A stretch of 64,000 nucleotides of DNA, from positions 5,270,001 through 5,334,000 of the forward strand of contig OY761542.1 of NCBI GenBank assembly GCA_963664635.1, read 5' to 3'. Within the stretch, counting starts at the first letter, position 1; every line of letters starts with the position of its first letter. The DNA comes from VXNE01 sp963664635 (GTDB taxonomy: Bacteria > Pseudomonadota > Gammaproteobacteria > Pseudomonadales > Azotimanducaceae). The notes beneath the pieces are model-generated. The model saw only the letters and a list, made by a program, of their open reading frames with translations. It ran no database searches and was not told the DNA's origin. This document shows positions 42,085 to 51,187 of the stretch, in pieces. Made by a program: the position numbers and the translations under genes.

Positions 42085-42774
42085 ATGGCGGAATTGCTGG
42101 ATTCGCGCCCGAAGCTGGTACTGGCGATGGGCTGCAACGGATCGGGAAAGTCGGCCTGGAAGCGGGCGAACTACGACCGGCTTCCGGAGCGGTACTTCGA
42201 CCAGGACAGCATCGCCGGCGGCATCGGCGACTGGAACGACGAGGGAACGCGCACGCGTACGCGCGAGTACGTCGAAAGGTGGGTCGAGGAGTGCTTCGCG
42301 GGCAAGCTGGATTTCGGCTTCGAAAGCACGTTCTCAGGGCAGCGGGGGCCGGCGTTGCTCGATCGGGCGCTCGGCGAAGGGTACCGGGTGGAGGGGTACT
42401 ACATCGGCACGGAGTCGCCGGAGATCAACGCGAGCAGGATCGACTACCGAGTCCTGTCGAATACGGGGCACTACATTGACCCTCGCCGGCTGCCGGAAAG
42501 GTACCGGTGGTCGCTGTCGAACCTGCGGCGGCGGCTGGATGACTTCGACATCGTGGAAGTCGTCGACAATTCCGGGGAGACGGTGGACCGGATTCCCGAT
42601 CCGGTGGTCCAGTTCGTGGCGGAGCGCGGGAAGGTCAAGACTCGGCTGCCGGAGGACGGCATGGCCGCATGGTGCGCGGAGTTGTTGCGGCGGCGGGATG
42701 TCGCGCAACGCCAGGCGGAGATCCGCGAGCAACGCAACGCGAGGCAGCGCGACAGCAGCCGCGGAGGCCGATAG
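42085..42774 (+). CDS. Zeta-toxin-like P-loop kinase
   Basis: A 229-residue AAA/kinase-fold protein. Walker A GCNGSGKS (16-23), then YFDQDSIAGG, and FGFESTFSG, the conserved aspartate and glutamate region that binds UDP-N-acetylglucosamine in zeta toxins. GYRVEGYYIGTESPEIN and HYIDPRRLPERY further match ZTL proteins. A polar, arginine-rich tail follows. No epsilon-type antitoxin gene precedes it, so it may be a solitary ZTL kinase or neutralised by another partner. ATG at 42085 has AGGAGG 13 nt upstream, 14 nt after hsdM. Confidence 0.78.
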   Translation: MAELLDSRPKLVLAMGCNGSGKSAWKRANYDRLPERYFDQDSIAGGIGDWNDEGTRTRTREYVERWVEECFAGKLDFGFESTFSGQRGPALLDRALGEGYRVEGYYIGTESPEINASRIDYRVLSNTGHYIDPRRLPERYRWSLSNLRRRLDDFDIVEVVDNSGETVDRIPDPVVQFVAERGKVKTRLPEDGMAAWCAELLRRRDVAQRQAEIREQRNARQRDSSRGGR

Positions 42775-42812
42775 ACCCGGCTCTCCTGGGCCATGACTGT
42801 CGGTGCCGACGC

Positions 42813-43976
42813 TTACGCCTCCTGCCGAGCACGCGCCTCCAGGATTTCGACCGCGGGGAGCGTCCGCCCTTCGACGAATTCAAGAAAGGCACCCCCGCCC
42901 GTCGAGATGTAGGAAATCCCTCCGCGGACACCGTACTTGTCGATCGCCGCGATCGTGTCGCCGCCGCCGGCGAGCGAAAACGCGTCGCTCGCGGCAACCG
43001 CTTCGGCGACGACGCGGGTGCCCTCGCCGAACTGGTCGTGCTCGAATACGCCGAGCGGTCCGTTCCAGAGGATCGTGCCGGCTTCGGCGAGCAGGTTCCC
43101 GAACGACCGCGCCGTGACGGGGCCGATGTCGAGAATCCGCTCGGCGGGGCGGACCTCGTCGGCCCTGCGCAGCACCGCCGTAACGTCCGGCCCGATGTCC
43201 GGAGCCGTCATCACGTCCACCGGCAGCGGGACATCGACCTTGTCGGCGATACGTGCTGCGAGATCGACCTGATCCGCCTCGACCAGCGACGCGCCCACGG
43301 ATCGTCCGGCGGCGAGCAGGAACGTGTTGGCGATGCCGCCGCCGACGAGCATCCGGTCCGCCACGTCGGCGAGGGACTCGAGCACCGCGAGCTTCGTCGA
43401 GACCTTGGCCCCGCCCACGATCGCGACGAGCGGCCGCGCCGGCGCCTCGAGCGCCTTTCGCAGGGCGTCGATTTCCCGTACGAGCAGCGGTCCGGCGCAA
43501 GCGATGGGTGCGTACTTGGCCACCCCATGGGTCGAGGCATGCGCGCGGTGGGCCGAGGCGAATGCATCCATCACGAACACGTCGAAGTGTTCGGCCATGC
43601 GCCTTGCCAGCGCGTCGTCGTTCGCCGTTTCGCCAGGTTGGAACCGGATGTTCTCCAGCACGACGACCTCGCCGGGCGCGATGTCGATGTCATAGTTTCC
43701 GAGCGCGACCAGCGGCACCTCGCGGCCGAGCCGCTCCGCGATCAGGTCCGCGACGTGGGCGAGCGACAGGCCCGCATCCCACGTGCCCTCGGCGGGGCGC
43801 CCGAGGTGCGACATGACCATCACGGCGGCCCCCTGGCGGACGCACTCGGCAATGGTGGGGAACGCAGCGTCTATGCGCGCGGCATTCTGCACGTAGCCGC
43901 GGCGGACCGGCACGTTCAGGTCTTCGCGGATGAGCACGCGCTTGCCCGCGAGCGGCACATCGCGCATTGCGATCAT
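42813..43976 (-). CDS. pgk: Phosphoglycerate kinase
   Basis: A 387-residue glycolytic and gluconeogenic kinase. Substrate-binding LIREDLNVPVRRG near the N-terminus, SHLGRPAEG, GGAKVSTKLAVLESL, and the nucleotide-binding ILWNGPLGVFE and SLAGGGDTIAAI segments are all present. ATG at 43976 starts 2 nt after the tkt stop, so the two are co-transcribed leftwards. The gap/epd gene often found between tkt and pgk is missing here. Confidence 0.95.
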   Translation of the reverse strand: MIAMRDVPLAGKRVLIREDLNVPVRRGYVQNAARIDAAFPTIAECVRQGAAVMVMSHLGRPAEGTWDAGLSLAHVADLIAERLGREVPLVALGNYDIDIAPGEVVVLENIRFQPGETANDDALARRMAEHFDVFVMDAFASAHRAHASTHGVAKYAPIACAGPLLVREIDALRKALEAPARPLVAIVGGAKVSTKLAVLESLADVADRMLVGGGIANTFLLAAGRSVGASLVEADQVDLAARIADKVDVPLPVDVMTAPDIGPDVTAVLRRADEVRPAERILDIGPVTARSFGNLLAEAGTILWNGPLGVFEHDQFGEGTRVVAEAVAASDAFSLAGGGDTIAAIDKYGVRGGISYISTGGGAFLEFVEGRTLPAVEILEARARQEA

Positions 43977-43978
43977 GG

Positions 43979-45967
43979 TCACCGGGCGGCGACCTCCCGG
44001 ATAGCCTCGACCACCGCCGCGGCGTGAATTCCCATGGCCTCCAGGGCGACGTCGCCGGGCGCCGATACCCCGAATGTGTCGACGCCGACCACCGCGCCGT
44101 CCAGGCCGACGAACCGGTACCAGTAGTCGGGATGCCCGGCCTCCACCGCCACCCGGCGACGGCAGGCCGCGGGCAGCACGGATTCCCGGTACTCCGCGTC
44201 CTGGGCCAGGAACACGTCGACGCTCGGCATCGACACGACGCGCACGCCGCGCCCCTCTTCCCCAAGCGCCGCCGCCGCCGCCACGGCGAGCTCCACCTCG
44301 GAACCGGTGGCGATCACCACCACCTCCAGCGCTCCGGTCTCGCGGCGCAGGACGTAGCCGCCACGGGCGATCGCCGCCGCATCTTCCCGCGGCTGGCACG
44401 CCGTCTTCTGCCGCGTGAGGGCCAACGCCGTCGGCCCGTCGGTCCGCGCCAGCGCGGCCGCCCACGCATGGGCGGTCTCCACCCCGTCGCACGGGCGCCA
44501 CAGCGAGAGGTTCGGCGTCGTGCGCAGGTTGGTGAGCTGTTCCACCGGCTGATGGGTGGGACCGTCCTCTCCTAGCCCGACGCTGTCGTGCGTGTAGACG
44601 AGGACGTTGCGAATGCCCATGAGCGCCGCGAGCCGCACTGCGTTGCGCGCATATTCCATGAACACCAGGAAGGTGCCGGTATAGGGTACCAGTCCGCCGT
44701 GCAGGGCGATGCCGTTCGCGATCGCCGTCATGCCGAACTCGCGTACGCCGAAGTTGAGGTAGCGGCCGCCCTCGTGCAGCCAGCCGGCGCCGGACCACTG
44801 CGTGCCGTTGGAGCCGGTGAGGTCCGCGGAGCCCCCCAGGAGTTCGGGAACAAAGGGGCCGAGCACGTCGAGACATGCCTGCGAGGCCTTGCGCGTCTCG
44901 ATGGGCGCCCCGAGCGCCTGCACCTCGTCCGCGTGCGCCATGAGCCGCTGCCGCCAACCCGCGGGAAGCTCGCCCCGCATGCGCCGCCCGAATTCCTCCG
45001 CGAGCTCGGGAAACGCCTCCCGATAGCGCTCGAGGAGCGCGCGCCAACTCCCCTCGACCTCCACGCCCTGGGCCCGCATGTCCCAGTCCCGGTAGACGTC
45101 GCGCGGAATCTCGAAGGGCGGATAGCCCCAGTTGAGCCGCCGGCGGGCGGCCGCGACTTCGCCCTCGCCCAGCGCCGCTCCGTGTGCCGCCGCCGTTCCC
45201 TGCTTGGCTGGCGCACCGAAGCCGATGATCGTCCGGCAACAGATCAACGTCGGCCGGTCGGTTTCTTCGGCCGCCGCCTGAAGCGCCTGCTGCACGCTCT
45301 CGGCATCGTGGCCGTCCACGCCGCGGATGGCGTGCCAGCCGTAGGCCTCGAACCGGGCCGCGACGTCTTCCGTGTGCCAATGGCGGGTCTCGCCGTCGAT
45401 CGAGATGCCGTTGTCGTCGTAAACGCAGGTGAGCTTGCCGAGCCGCAGCGTCCCGGCGAGTGCCGCGGCTTCGTGGGTGACGCCCTCCATCATGCATCCG
45501 TCCCCGGCGAGCACCCAGGTGCGGTGGTCCACCACCGGGAGCCCCTCGCGATTGAACTCTTTCGCGAGCAGCGACTCGGCGAGCGCCATGCCGACGCCAT
45601 TCGCGAGGCCCTGGCCCAACGGGCCCGTGGTGGTCTCGATGCCCGGGCACATGCCGTACTCCGGATGCCCCGCCGTCTTCGAGTGCAGTTGGCGGAAGTC
45701 GCGTATGTCCTGCAGGCTGACGTCGTATCCGGTCAGGTGCAGCACGGCGTAGAGGAGCATCGACCCATGACCGTTCGACATGACGAGCCGGTCCCGGTTC
45801 CACCAGTCCGGGTTGGCGGGATTGTGGCGCAGCACCTCGCGCCAAAGCACCTCCGCGACGTCCGCGAGGCCCATGGGCGCCCCGGGGTGGCCGCTCTTCG
45901 CCTGTTCCACCGCATCCATGGCAAGCGCCCGGACGGCGTTCGCCCGATCCGTTCGGGAGGAGGGCAT
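43979..45967 (-). CDS. tkt: Transketolase
   Basis: A 662-residue thiamine-diphosphate enzyme exchanging two-carbon units in the pentose phosphate pathway. Key parts: GHPGAPMGLADV near the N-terminus, SNGHGSMLLYAVLHLTGYD, ThDP motif GDGCMMEGVTHEA, CRTIIGFGAPAKQGT, and the second-domain GVREFGMTAIANGI and THDSVGLGEDGPTHQPVEQL. ATG at 45967 is the usual family start (PSSRTDRANAVRALAMDAV); the frame is open 339 nt upstream without homology. Divergent from metK across 142 bp. Confidence 0.96.
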   Translation of the reverse strand: MPSSRTDRANAVRALAMDAVEQAKSGHPGAPMGLADVAEVLWREVLRHNPANPDWWNRDRLVMSNGHGSMLLYAVLHLTGYDVSLQDIRDFRQLHSKTAGHPEYGMCPGIETTTGPLGQGLANGVGMALAESLLAKEFNREGLPVVDHRTWVLAGDGCMMEGVTHEAAALAGTLRLGKLTCVYDDNGISIDGETRHWHTEDVAARFEAYGWHAIRGVDGHDAESVQQALQAAAEETDRPTLICCRTIIGFGAPAKQGTAAAHGAALGEGEVAAARRRLNWGYPPFEIPRDVYRDWDMRAQGVEVEGSWRALLERYREAFPELAEEFGRRMRGELPAGWRQRLMAHADEVQALGAPIETRKASQACLDVLGPFVPELLGGSADLTGSNGTQWSGAGWLHEGGRYLNFGVREFGMTAIANGIALHGGLVPYTGTFLVFMEYARNAVRLAALMGIRNVLVYTHDSVGLGEDGPTHQPVEQLTNLRTTPNLSLWRPCDGVETAHAWAAALARTDGPTALALTRQKTACQPREDAAAIARGGYVLRRETGALEVVVIATGSEVELAVAAAAALGEEGRGVRVVSMPSVDVFLAQDAEYRESVLPAACRRRVAVEAGHPDYWYRFVGLDGAVVGVDTFGVSAPGDVALEAMGIHAAAVVEAIREVAAR

Positions 45968-46075
45968 GGGATCTCTCGAGTCTTCCGCAGGCACGCGTAG
46001 TATCTCACTTTTCGGGGCGCCACCCCCGTGTTCTGACGCCTGATCGGGCCGGCCGGGGGGCCGAAACGGTTGCGC

Positions 46076-46081
46076 TACAAT
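46076..46081 (+). promoter_or_regulatory. Candidate -10 element upstream of metK
   Basis: TACAAT at 46076-46081, predicted start near 46088 and a leader of about 22 nt. No convincing -35 sequence precedes it. I saw no SAM-riboswitch-like fold in this short leader. Confidence 0.35.
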
Positions 46082-46109
46082 GCGCGCCCCCCACTGCCTG
46101 GACGGGGCG

Positions 46110-47261
46110 ATGTCCGACTTCCACGTTTTCACTTCCGAGTCCGTGTCCGAGGGCCATCCCGACAAGATGGCCGACCAGATCTCGGACGCCGTGCTCGACG
46201 CGATGCTGGAGCAGGACCGGGAATCGCGCGTCGCCTGCGAGACCCTGATCAAGGACGGCCTGGTGGTGCTCGGCGGCGAGATTCGCTCCGACGCACAGGT
46301 CGACATTGACCGCCTGACGCGCCGCGTGATCGAGGAGATCGGCTACGACGACATCGCCCTCGGGTTCGACCCGAAGAGCTGCGCGGTCGTCAACGCCCTC
46401 GGCATGCAGTCGACGGACATCGCCATGGGCGTGGACGCGACGGACGACCGCGAGCAGGGCGCGGGGGACCAGGGGCTCATGTTCGGCTACGCCACGAACG
46501 AGACCGACGTCCTCATGCCGGCGCCCATCACCTACGCCCACCGCCTGATGCAGCAGCAGGCGAAGGCCCGCCGCAACTCCCTCTCCTTCCTCGGCCCCGA
46601 CGCCAAGAGCCAGCTCACGTTCCAGTACGAGAACGGCCAGCCCGTCGGCGTGAACACGGTGGTGCTGTCCACCCAGCACGCGCCCGACGTGTCGAAGCCC
46701 GACCTCGAAGAAGCCGTGATGGAGGAGATCGTCAAGCCCGTCCTGCCCGGCAACTGGATGACCCGGGACACCCGCGTGCACATCAATCCGACGGGCAGTT
46801 TCGTCATCGGCGGGCCCCTCGGCGACTGCGGGGTCACCGGGCGCAAGATCATCGTCGACACGTATGGCGGCATGTCCCGTCACGGCGGCGGCGCGTTCTC
46901 GGGCAAGGACCCCTCCAAGGTCGACCGATCGGCGGCCTACGCAAGCCGCTACGTTGCCAAGAACATCGTGGCCGCCGGCCTCGCGGACCGCTGCGAACTG
47001 CAGGTGAGCTACGCCATCGGCATCGCCGAACCCACCTCCATCGACATCGACACCTTCGGCACCGGGCGGCTCGACAACGAGAGCATCGTGCGGCTGGTAC
47101 GTGAGCATTTCGACTTGCGGCCCCGGGGCCTCATCGACATGCTGGACCTCAAGCGGCCGATCTATCGCGGCACGGCAGCGTACGGACACTTCGGCCGGAC
47201 CGGGGACGAGTTCACGTGGGAACGGACGGACAAGGCGGAAGCGCTGGCGGCGGCCCTGTAA
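46110..47261 (+). CDS. metK: S-adenosylmethionine synthetase
   Basis: A 383-residue enzyme making SAM from methionine and ATP. The three signatures are clear: FTSESVSEGHPDKMADQ at the N-terminus, the central GDQGLMFGYATNE loop, and GGGAFSGKDPSKVDRSAAY. ATG at 46110 (MSDFHVF) is preceded by GGACGGGG and is preferred to an upstream start at 46080. The 3' end overlaps the metF reading frame by 46 nt. Grouping with metF, which makes the methyl-THF for methionine synthesis, is functionally coherent. Confidence 0.96.
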   Translation: MSDFHVFTSESVSEGHPDKMADQISDAVLDAMLEQDRESRVACETLIKDGLVVLGGEIRSDAQVDIDRLTRRVIEEIGYDDIALGFDPKSCAVVNALGMQSTDIAMGVDATDDREQGAGDQGLMFGYATNETDVLMPAPITYAHRLMQQQAKARRNSLSFLGPDAKSQLTFQYENGQPVGVNTVVLSTQHAPDVSKPDLEEAVMEEIVKPVLPGNWMTRDTRVHINPTGSFVIGGPLGDCGVTGRKIIVDTYGGMSRHGGGAFSGKDPSKVDRSAAYASRYVAKNIVAAGLADRCELQVSYAIGIAEPTSIDIDTFGTGRLDNESIVRLVREHFDLRPRGLIDMLDLKRPIYRGTAAYGHFGRTGDEFTWERTDKAEALAAAL

Positions 47262-48121
47262 CGGGTCCCATCGACCGCCTGAGCTTCGAGTTCTTTCCCC
47301 CGAAGACGGACCGGGGACGCGCCAACCTGTTGCGCACGGCCGCGCGTCTGCAGGAGGCGGGGGCGGACGCGACCGAGTTTTTCTCCGTCACCTACGGGGC
47401 CGGCGGATCGACCCGTACCGGCACGTTCGAGGCGGTACGGGCGCTGCGGGACGCCGGGTTCCACGCGGTACCGCACCTGTCCTGGGGTGCGGATCCGGCC
47501 GCCGCGGTACGCAAGGTGATCGCCCGTTACGGGGAACTCGGCGTCGACCGCATCGTCGCCCTGCGCGGGGACGTTCCGTCCGGCGTGGGGCCGCGCGGCA
47601 GCATGCACTACGCCGCGGACCTCGTAGGCCTCATCCGGGAGCGGGCGGATGCCGGTTTCCGGATCGAGGTGGCCGCCTACCCGGAGGTGCATCCCGATGC
47701 CCCGTCACCCGAGGCGGACCTGCGCTACCTGAAGCAGAAGGTCGACGCTGGCGCGGACGGATGCATCACGCAGTACTTCTACGAGGCGGACAGCTACTTC
47801 TATTTCGTCGACCGCTGCCGTGCCCACGGCATCGACGTGCCGATCGTCCCTGGCGTCATGCCCATCACGAACCACGACGGCCTCGTGCGGTTCTCCGACG
47901 CCTGCGGCGCCGACATCCCGCGCTGGATCCGCCTGCGGCTCGCCGCCTACCGGGACGACGAGGCCGCGTTGCTCGCCTTCGGGACCGATGTCGTCACGCG
48001 TCTGTGCGCGCGGCTCCTCGACGGCGGGGCGCCCGGCCTCCATTTCTACACCCTGAACAAGGCCGCGCCCACGGTGGCGATCGCGGCGAATCTCGGCCTC
48101 GCCCGGCACGCCACGGGCTGA
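47216..48121 (+). CDS. metF: Methylenetetrahydrofolate reductase
   Basis: A 301-residue FAD enzyme reducing 5,10-methylene-THF to 5-methyl-THF. LSFEFFPPKTDRG (catalytic Glu), SVTYGAGGSTR, VALRGDVP and ITQYFYEADSYFYFVDR are diagnostic, and the end LHFYTLNKA is typical. The only standard start is GTG 47216, inside metK, giving about 20 extra residues of low complexity before the conserved region. This dedicated single-domain MetF is distinct from the MTHFR-like domain fused to FTHFS at 18530, which suggests opposite flux directions for the two. Confidence 0.92.
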   Translation: MGTDGQGGSAGGGPVTGPIDRLSFEFFPPKTDRGRANLLRTAARLQEAGADATEFFSVTYGAGGSTRTGTFEAVRALRDAGFHAVPHLSWGADPAAAVRKVIARYGELGVDRIVALRGDVPSGVGPRGSMHYAADLVGLIRERADAGFRIEVAAYPEVHPDAPSPEADLRYLKQKVDAGADGCITQYFYEADSYFYFVDRCRAHGIDVPIVPGVMPITNHDGLVRFSDACGADIPRWIRLRLAAYRDDEAALLAFGTDVVTRLCARLLDGGAPGLHFYTLNKAAPTVAIAANLGLARHATG

Positions 48122-48136
48122 CCCGAAGGAGCACGG

Positions 48137-49117
48137 ATGGTCCACGCCGCTTTCCTGATCGACCCCATCGCCACGCTGCACCTGAAGAAGGACAGCACGC
48201 TGGCCATGATCCGCGCCGCCCTCCGGCGGGGCTGGCGCGTGAGCTGTTTCGAACAGGGGGACCTCGCCTGGAAGGGCGACACGCCACGCGCCACCCTGCG
48301 GGAGCTGACGCTCGACGCGGGATTCCTCGAGGCCCTCGATCCCGCCCGCGCCCCCGAGGATTGGTACCGGCTCGGCGCGCCGGAGGAGGTCGATCTCGCG
48401 GCTGTCGACCTCGTGATGATGCGCAAGGATCCCCCGTTCGACATGGAGTACATCTACACGACGTACTTCCTGGAACACGTCCAGGCGCGGGGCACCCCTG
48501 TCGTGAACGACCCCCGAAGCCTGCGGGACTGCAACGAGAAGTTCTTCGCCACCTGGTTCCCGGACTGCACGCCGCCGATGGTGATCACGCGACGCGCCGG
48601 GGGGCTCCTCGACTTCCACGCCGAACACGGCGACGTCGTTTTCAAGCCCCTCGACGGCATGGGGGGCATGAACATCTTCCGCGTCCGCCCGGACGACCCC
48701 AACCTGCACGTCATCATCGAAAACCTGACCGAACACGGCCACCGGCAGATCATGGCGCAGCGTTACCTGCCCGAGATCGCGGAAGGCGACAAGCGGATCC
48801 TGCTGATCGACGGCGAGCCCGTCGACTACGCCCTCGCCCGCATCCCGCAGCGGGGCGAGTCCCGCGGCAACCTCGCGGCCGGCGGCGCCGGCGTGGGCCG
48901 TCCCCTGACCGAACGCGACCGGCAGATCGCACGGGCAGTGGGCCCGGAACTGAAGCGCCGCGGCATCCTGTTCGCCGGCATCGACGTGATCGGCGACTAC
49001 CTCACCGAGATCAACGTGACCTGCCCGACGTGCATACGCGAACTGGACGCCCAGTTCTCGCTCGACATCGGGGCCACACTGATGGACCGGCTGGCAGAGA
49101 CGTTCGCCCTGCGATGA
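48137..49117 (+). CDS. gshB: Glutathione synthetase
   Basis: A 326-residue ATP-grasp ligase joining glycine to gamma-glutamylcysteine. Recognisable: HAAFLIDPIATLHLKKDST, MRKDPPFDMEYIYTTY, NDPRSLRDCNEKFFATWF, VFKPLDGMGG and the C-terminal GIDVIGDYLTEINVTCPT. ATG at 48137 follows an AAGGAG site. It opens the conserved gshB-tonB-yqgE-ruvX order. Confidence 0.95.
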   Translation: MVHAAFLIDPIATLHLKKDSTLAMIRAALRRGWRVSCFEQGDLAWKGDTPRATLRELTLDAGFLEALDPARAPEDWYRLGAPEEVDLAAVDLVMMRKDPPFDMEYIYTTYFLEHVQARGTPVVNDPRSLRDCNEKFFATWFPDCTPPMVITRRAGGLLDFHAEHGDVVFKPLDGMGGMNIFRVRPDDPNLHVIIENLTEHGHRQIMAQRYLPEIAEGDKRILLIDGEPVDYALARIPQRGESRGNLAAGGAGVGRPLTERDRQIARAVGPELKRRGILFAGIDVIGDYLTEINVTCPTCIRELDAQFSLDIGATLMDRLAETFALR

Positions 49118-49971
49118 ACGGCCCGTCGTCGTCGCGGCAGGGGGCCGCTCACGACGGCTCCCCCCGCGGCGCATCAGGCGCTCGCGCCGCCGGAGTCTCG
49201 CGCCAGCACAACTCGCACCCAGCCGTCACGATGGGCCGCGATCGACTGCTCTTCGCCGTGTTCCTCGCCGCCGTCGTCCACGCCGGGCTCATCCTGGGCC
49301 TCGGCGCACCCTTTCCGGCCCCGCCGGAACGCGAGCACGACAGCATCGCCATCGTGCTCGCTCCGCCGCCCGAAGCACCTCCGCCATCGCCCAAGCTGGC
49401 CGACGAAGCGCGTCCAGTCGTCGCCCCGGAGGCGGTCGCGGAGCCGGGCGGGCGGCCCACGCCGGTGCTTCCCGCGCCGGCACCCGATGCGCCCTCCCCG
49501 ACGGCAGAGCCGACCCCCGAGCCGCCCGCGCGTCAGCCGTGGCGCCTGCGCGACTACGAGCAGACCGTGCGTGAAGTCGCGCGCATCCCACCGGATGCGG
49601 GGGACGGGGCGACGCGCATTCGCCGCGTGACCGGGGTGTCGCCGGCCACTCCGCAACTCTCGTACTACTTCGAGGCGTGGCGCCGCAAAGTGGAACGGGT
49701 CGGCAACCTGAACTATCCGGAGGCCGCCCGCGCCAAGGGGCTCTACGGCAGCCTGCGCCTGCTCGTCGCCATCGCCGCCGACGGTACGCTGACCGACGTC
49801 CGCGTGCTCGATCCGTCCGGCCACGAGGTCCTCGACGACGCCGCGGTCCGTATCGTCCGTCTCGCCGCGCCGTTCGCGCCTTTCCCGCCCGCGATGCGGC
49901 GCAACACGGACGTACTGGAGATCGTCCGCACCTGGCAGTTCCGGAGGCACCGGGACGGATTCCGGCTGTGA
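49114..49971 (+). CDS. tonB: Energy transducer TonB-family protein
   Basis: A 285-residue protein. The first about 40 residues are cytoplasmic and polar, followed by a transmembrane anchor (LLFAVFLAAVVHAGLILG, about 45-62) in which the His is characteristic of TonB. A proline-rich periplasmic spacer (about 75-145, PPPEAPPPSPK and similar) leads to a C-terminal TonB domain (about 190-285, LNYPEAARAKGLYGSLRLLVAI). It transmits proton-motive force to outer-membrane receptors such as the one at 12953. ATG at 49114 overlaps the gshB stop (ATGA); an internal ATG near 49231 is an alternative. Confidence 0.88.
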   Translation: MNGPSSSRQGAAHDGSPRGASGARAAGVSRQHNSHPAVTMGRDRLLFAVFLAAVVHAGLILGLGAPFPAPPEREHDSIAIVLAPPPEAPPPSPKLADEARPVVAPEAVAEPGGRPTPVLPAPAPDAPSPTAEPTPEPPARQPWRLRDYEQTVREVARIPPDAGDGATRIRRVTGVSPATPQLSYYFEAWRRKVERVGNLNYPEAARAKGLYGSLRLLVAIAADGTLTDVRVLDPSGHEVLDDAAVRIVRLAAPFAPFPPAMRRNTDVLEIVRTWQFRRHRDGFRL

Positions 49972-50020
49972 CCGCCGCGCGCACGGGCGCGCCGCCCGTT
50001 GGCGTATCATCGCGTGTCTG

Positions 50021-50581
50021 GTGGAGTACAAGTCCCTCAAGAACCGCTTCCTGCTCGCGATGCCGAGCATGCGTACCTTTGCGGACTACTTCAGCGACAC
50101 GATCACCTACGTCTGCCGCCACAATCGCGAGGGCGCCCTCGGGCTGGTCGTGAACCGCCCGCTGTCGATGACGGTGGGCGAACTGCTGGGCCAGCTCGAG
50201 TTGCCCTGCTCCATCGACCCGTCAACGCGGTTGATCGAAGGCGGGCCGGTACGCGGCGACTGCGCCTTCATCCTCCACACCAACGATGTCGAGTGCGAAC
50301 GCACGGTGCGGGTCGGCAATGCCCTCGCGCTCACCACGGAGATGGAGATGCTGGCCGCGATCGGCCGCGGCGAAGGTCCGCGTCATTACCTGATCGCCCT
50401 GGGCTACGCGGGCTGGGGAGAGGGGCAGCTCGAACGCGAGATGGAGGCGAACACCTGGCTGACGTGTCCGAGTTCCAAGTCCGTGATCTTCGACATCCCG
50501 TTCGAGGACCGCGTCGACTCGGCCGCGCGCATCCTCGGGATCGACTTCTCCCTGATGTCGGGCCACAGCGGCAACGCCTGA
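50021..50581 (+). CDS. yqgE: YqgE/AlgH family protein (UPF0301)
   Basis: A 186-residue cytosolic protein of unknown biochemical function, named AlgH in Pseudomonas. Conserved parts are LLAMPSMRTFADYFSDTITY, EGALGLVVNRP, EGGPVRGDCAFILHT and LGYAGWGEGQLEREM. The start GTG at 50021 gives the family N-terminus; upstream there is only 49 bp after tonB. Its position between tonB and ruvX is conserved. Confidence 0.92.
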   Translation: MEYKSLKNRFLLAMPSMRTFADYFSDTITYVCRHNREGALGLVVNRPLSMTVGELLGQLELPCSIDPSTRLIEGGPVRGDCAFILHTNDVECERTVRVGNALALTTEMEMLAAIGRGEGPRHYLIALGYAGWGEGQLEREMEANTWLTCPSSKSVIFDIPFEDRVDSAARILGIDFSLMSGHSGNA

Positions 50582-50607
50582 CCCGCAGCTCCGCCAACGC
50601 GCTGCAG

Positions 50608-50979
50608 ATGCCGCACCTGGCGTTCGACTTCGGCCTGAAGACCATCGGCGTCGCCGTGACGGAGCCCCGCGCCGGCACGGCGTCCGCCCTCGGGACGGTC
50701 CGCGCCCGGAACGGAATACCCGCCTGGGACGCCCTCGACAAGCTGGTGCGGGAATGGCGCCCGGAGGGGTTCGTCGTCGGGCTGCCGCTCAACATGGACG
50801 ATACCGAGAGCGAGATGTCCCAGGCCGCGCGGCGCTTTGGCGGCCGCCTCGGCGAGCGCTACGGGATCGCAGTGGCCTTCGCGGACGAGCGGCTCTCCAC
50901 GTTCGAGGCCGTCGGCCGCGGCGGCGGCCACGCGACCGCGGCCCAGATCATCGCGGAAACGTGGCTCGGCACGCTGTAA
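50608..50979 (+). CDS. ruvX: Putative pre-16S rRNA nuclease / Holliday-junction resolvase-like RuvX (YqgF)
   Basis: A 123-residue RNase H-fold protein. The first strand FDFGLKTIGVAV carries catalytic Asp, VVGLPLNMDDTES the second motif, and ADERLSTFEA the third. It processes the 5' end of 16S rRNA in E. coli. ATG at 50608 lies 26 nt after the yqgE stop. In Pseudomonas pyrR/pyrB follow; here they are replaced by a REP pair and two small membrane-protein genes on the other strand. The stop codon is embedded in the GTAA head of the REP pair. Confidence 0.9.
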   Translation: MPHLAFDFGLKTIGVAVTEPRAGTASALGTVRARNGIPAWDALDKLVREWRPEGFVVGLPLNMDDTESEMSQAARRFGGRLGERYGIAVAFADERLSTFEAVGRGGGHATAAQIIAETWLGTL

Positions 50980-51025
50980 GGACGACCCCGTGGTCGCCCG
51001 TCCCACGACCCGTGCGGTCGCCTAC
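50976..51025. repeat. Diverged inverted REP pair behind ruvX
   Basis: Plus-strand half begins GTAA (50976-50979) then GGACGACC-CCGT-GGTCG and CGTCC. The minus-strand half begins GTAG (51025-51022), with arms CGACC and GGTCG around CGTGC. Both halves resemble the pair at 4316-4387, and again the head overlaps a stop codon (ruvX TAA). Confidence 0.55.
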
Positions 51026-51034
51026 CTCGACCTT

Positions 51035-51166
51035 CTACAGGATCGTTACATGGACCACGTACGCACCGGCTGCCCCGACCACAACCGCGAGGATCGCTTT
51101 GGTTGCGATCCACCAGTCCCGGTCGGACTTGAAACCGCTCGGCCGGACGAAGTGTCGCTCAAGCAT
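51035..51166 (-). CDS. Small single-pass membrane protein (43 aa)
   Basis: MLERHFVRPSG at the N-terminus, SDRDWWIATKA, then a hydrophobic helix of about 20 residues (ILAVVVGAAGAYVVHVTIL). ATG at 51166 has a good AGGGGAAA site 5 nt upstream, in the 21-bp gap after the neighbouring 68-aa gene. The amphipathic start, WW anchor and ordinary codon use support a real gene. Function unknown. Confidence 0.55.
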   Translation of the reverse strand: MLERHFVRPSGFKSDRDWWIATKAILAVVVGAAGAYVVHVTIL

Positions 51167-51187
51167 CGCTTTCCCCTACAACCAGTC

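Noticed and set aside
43979..43981. Searching for gap/epd between tkt and pgk
   Set aside because: The two genes are 2 nt apart; the gene is simply not here.
45968..46109. SAM-sensing riboswitch upstream of metK
   Set aside because: The 142-bp gap is short, contains the likely promoter close to the start codon, and shows no SAM-I or SAM-II-like helices or conserved loops.
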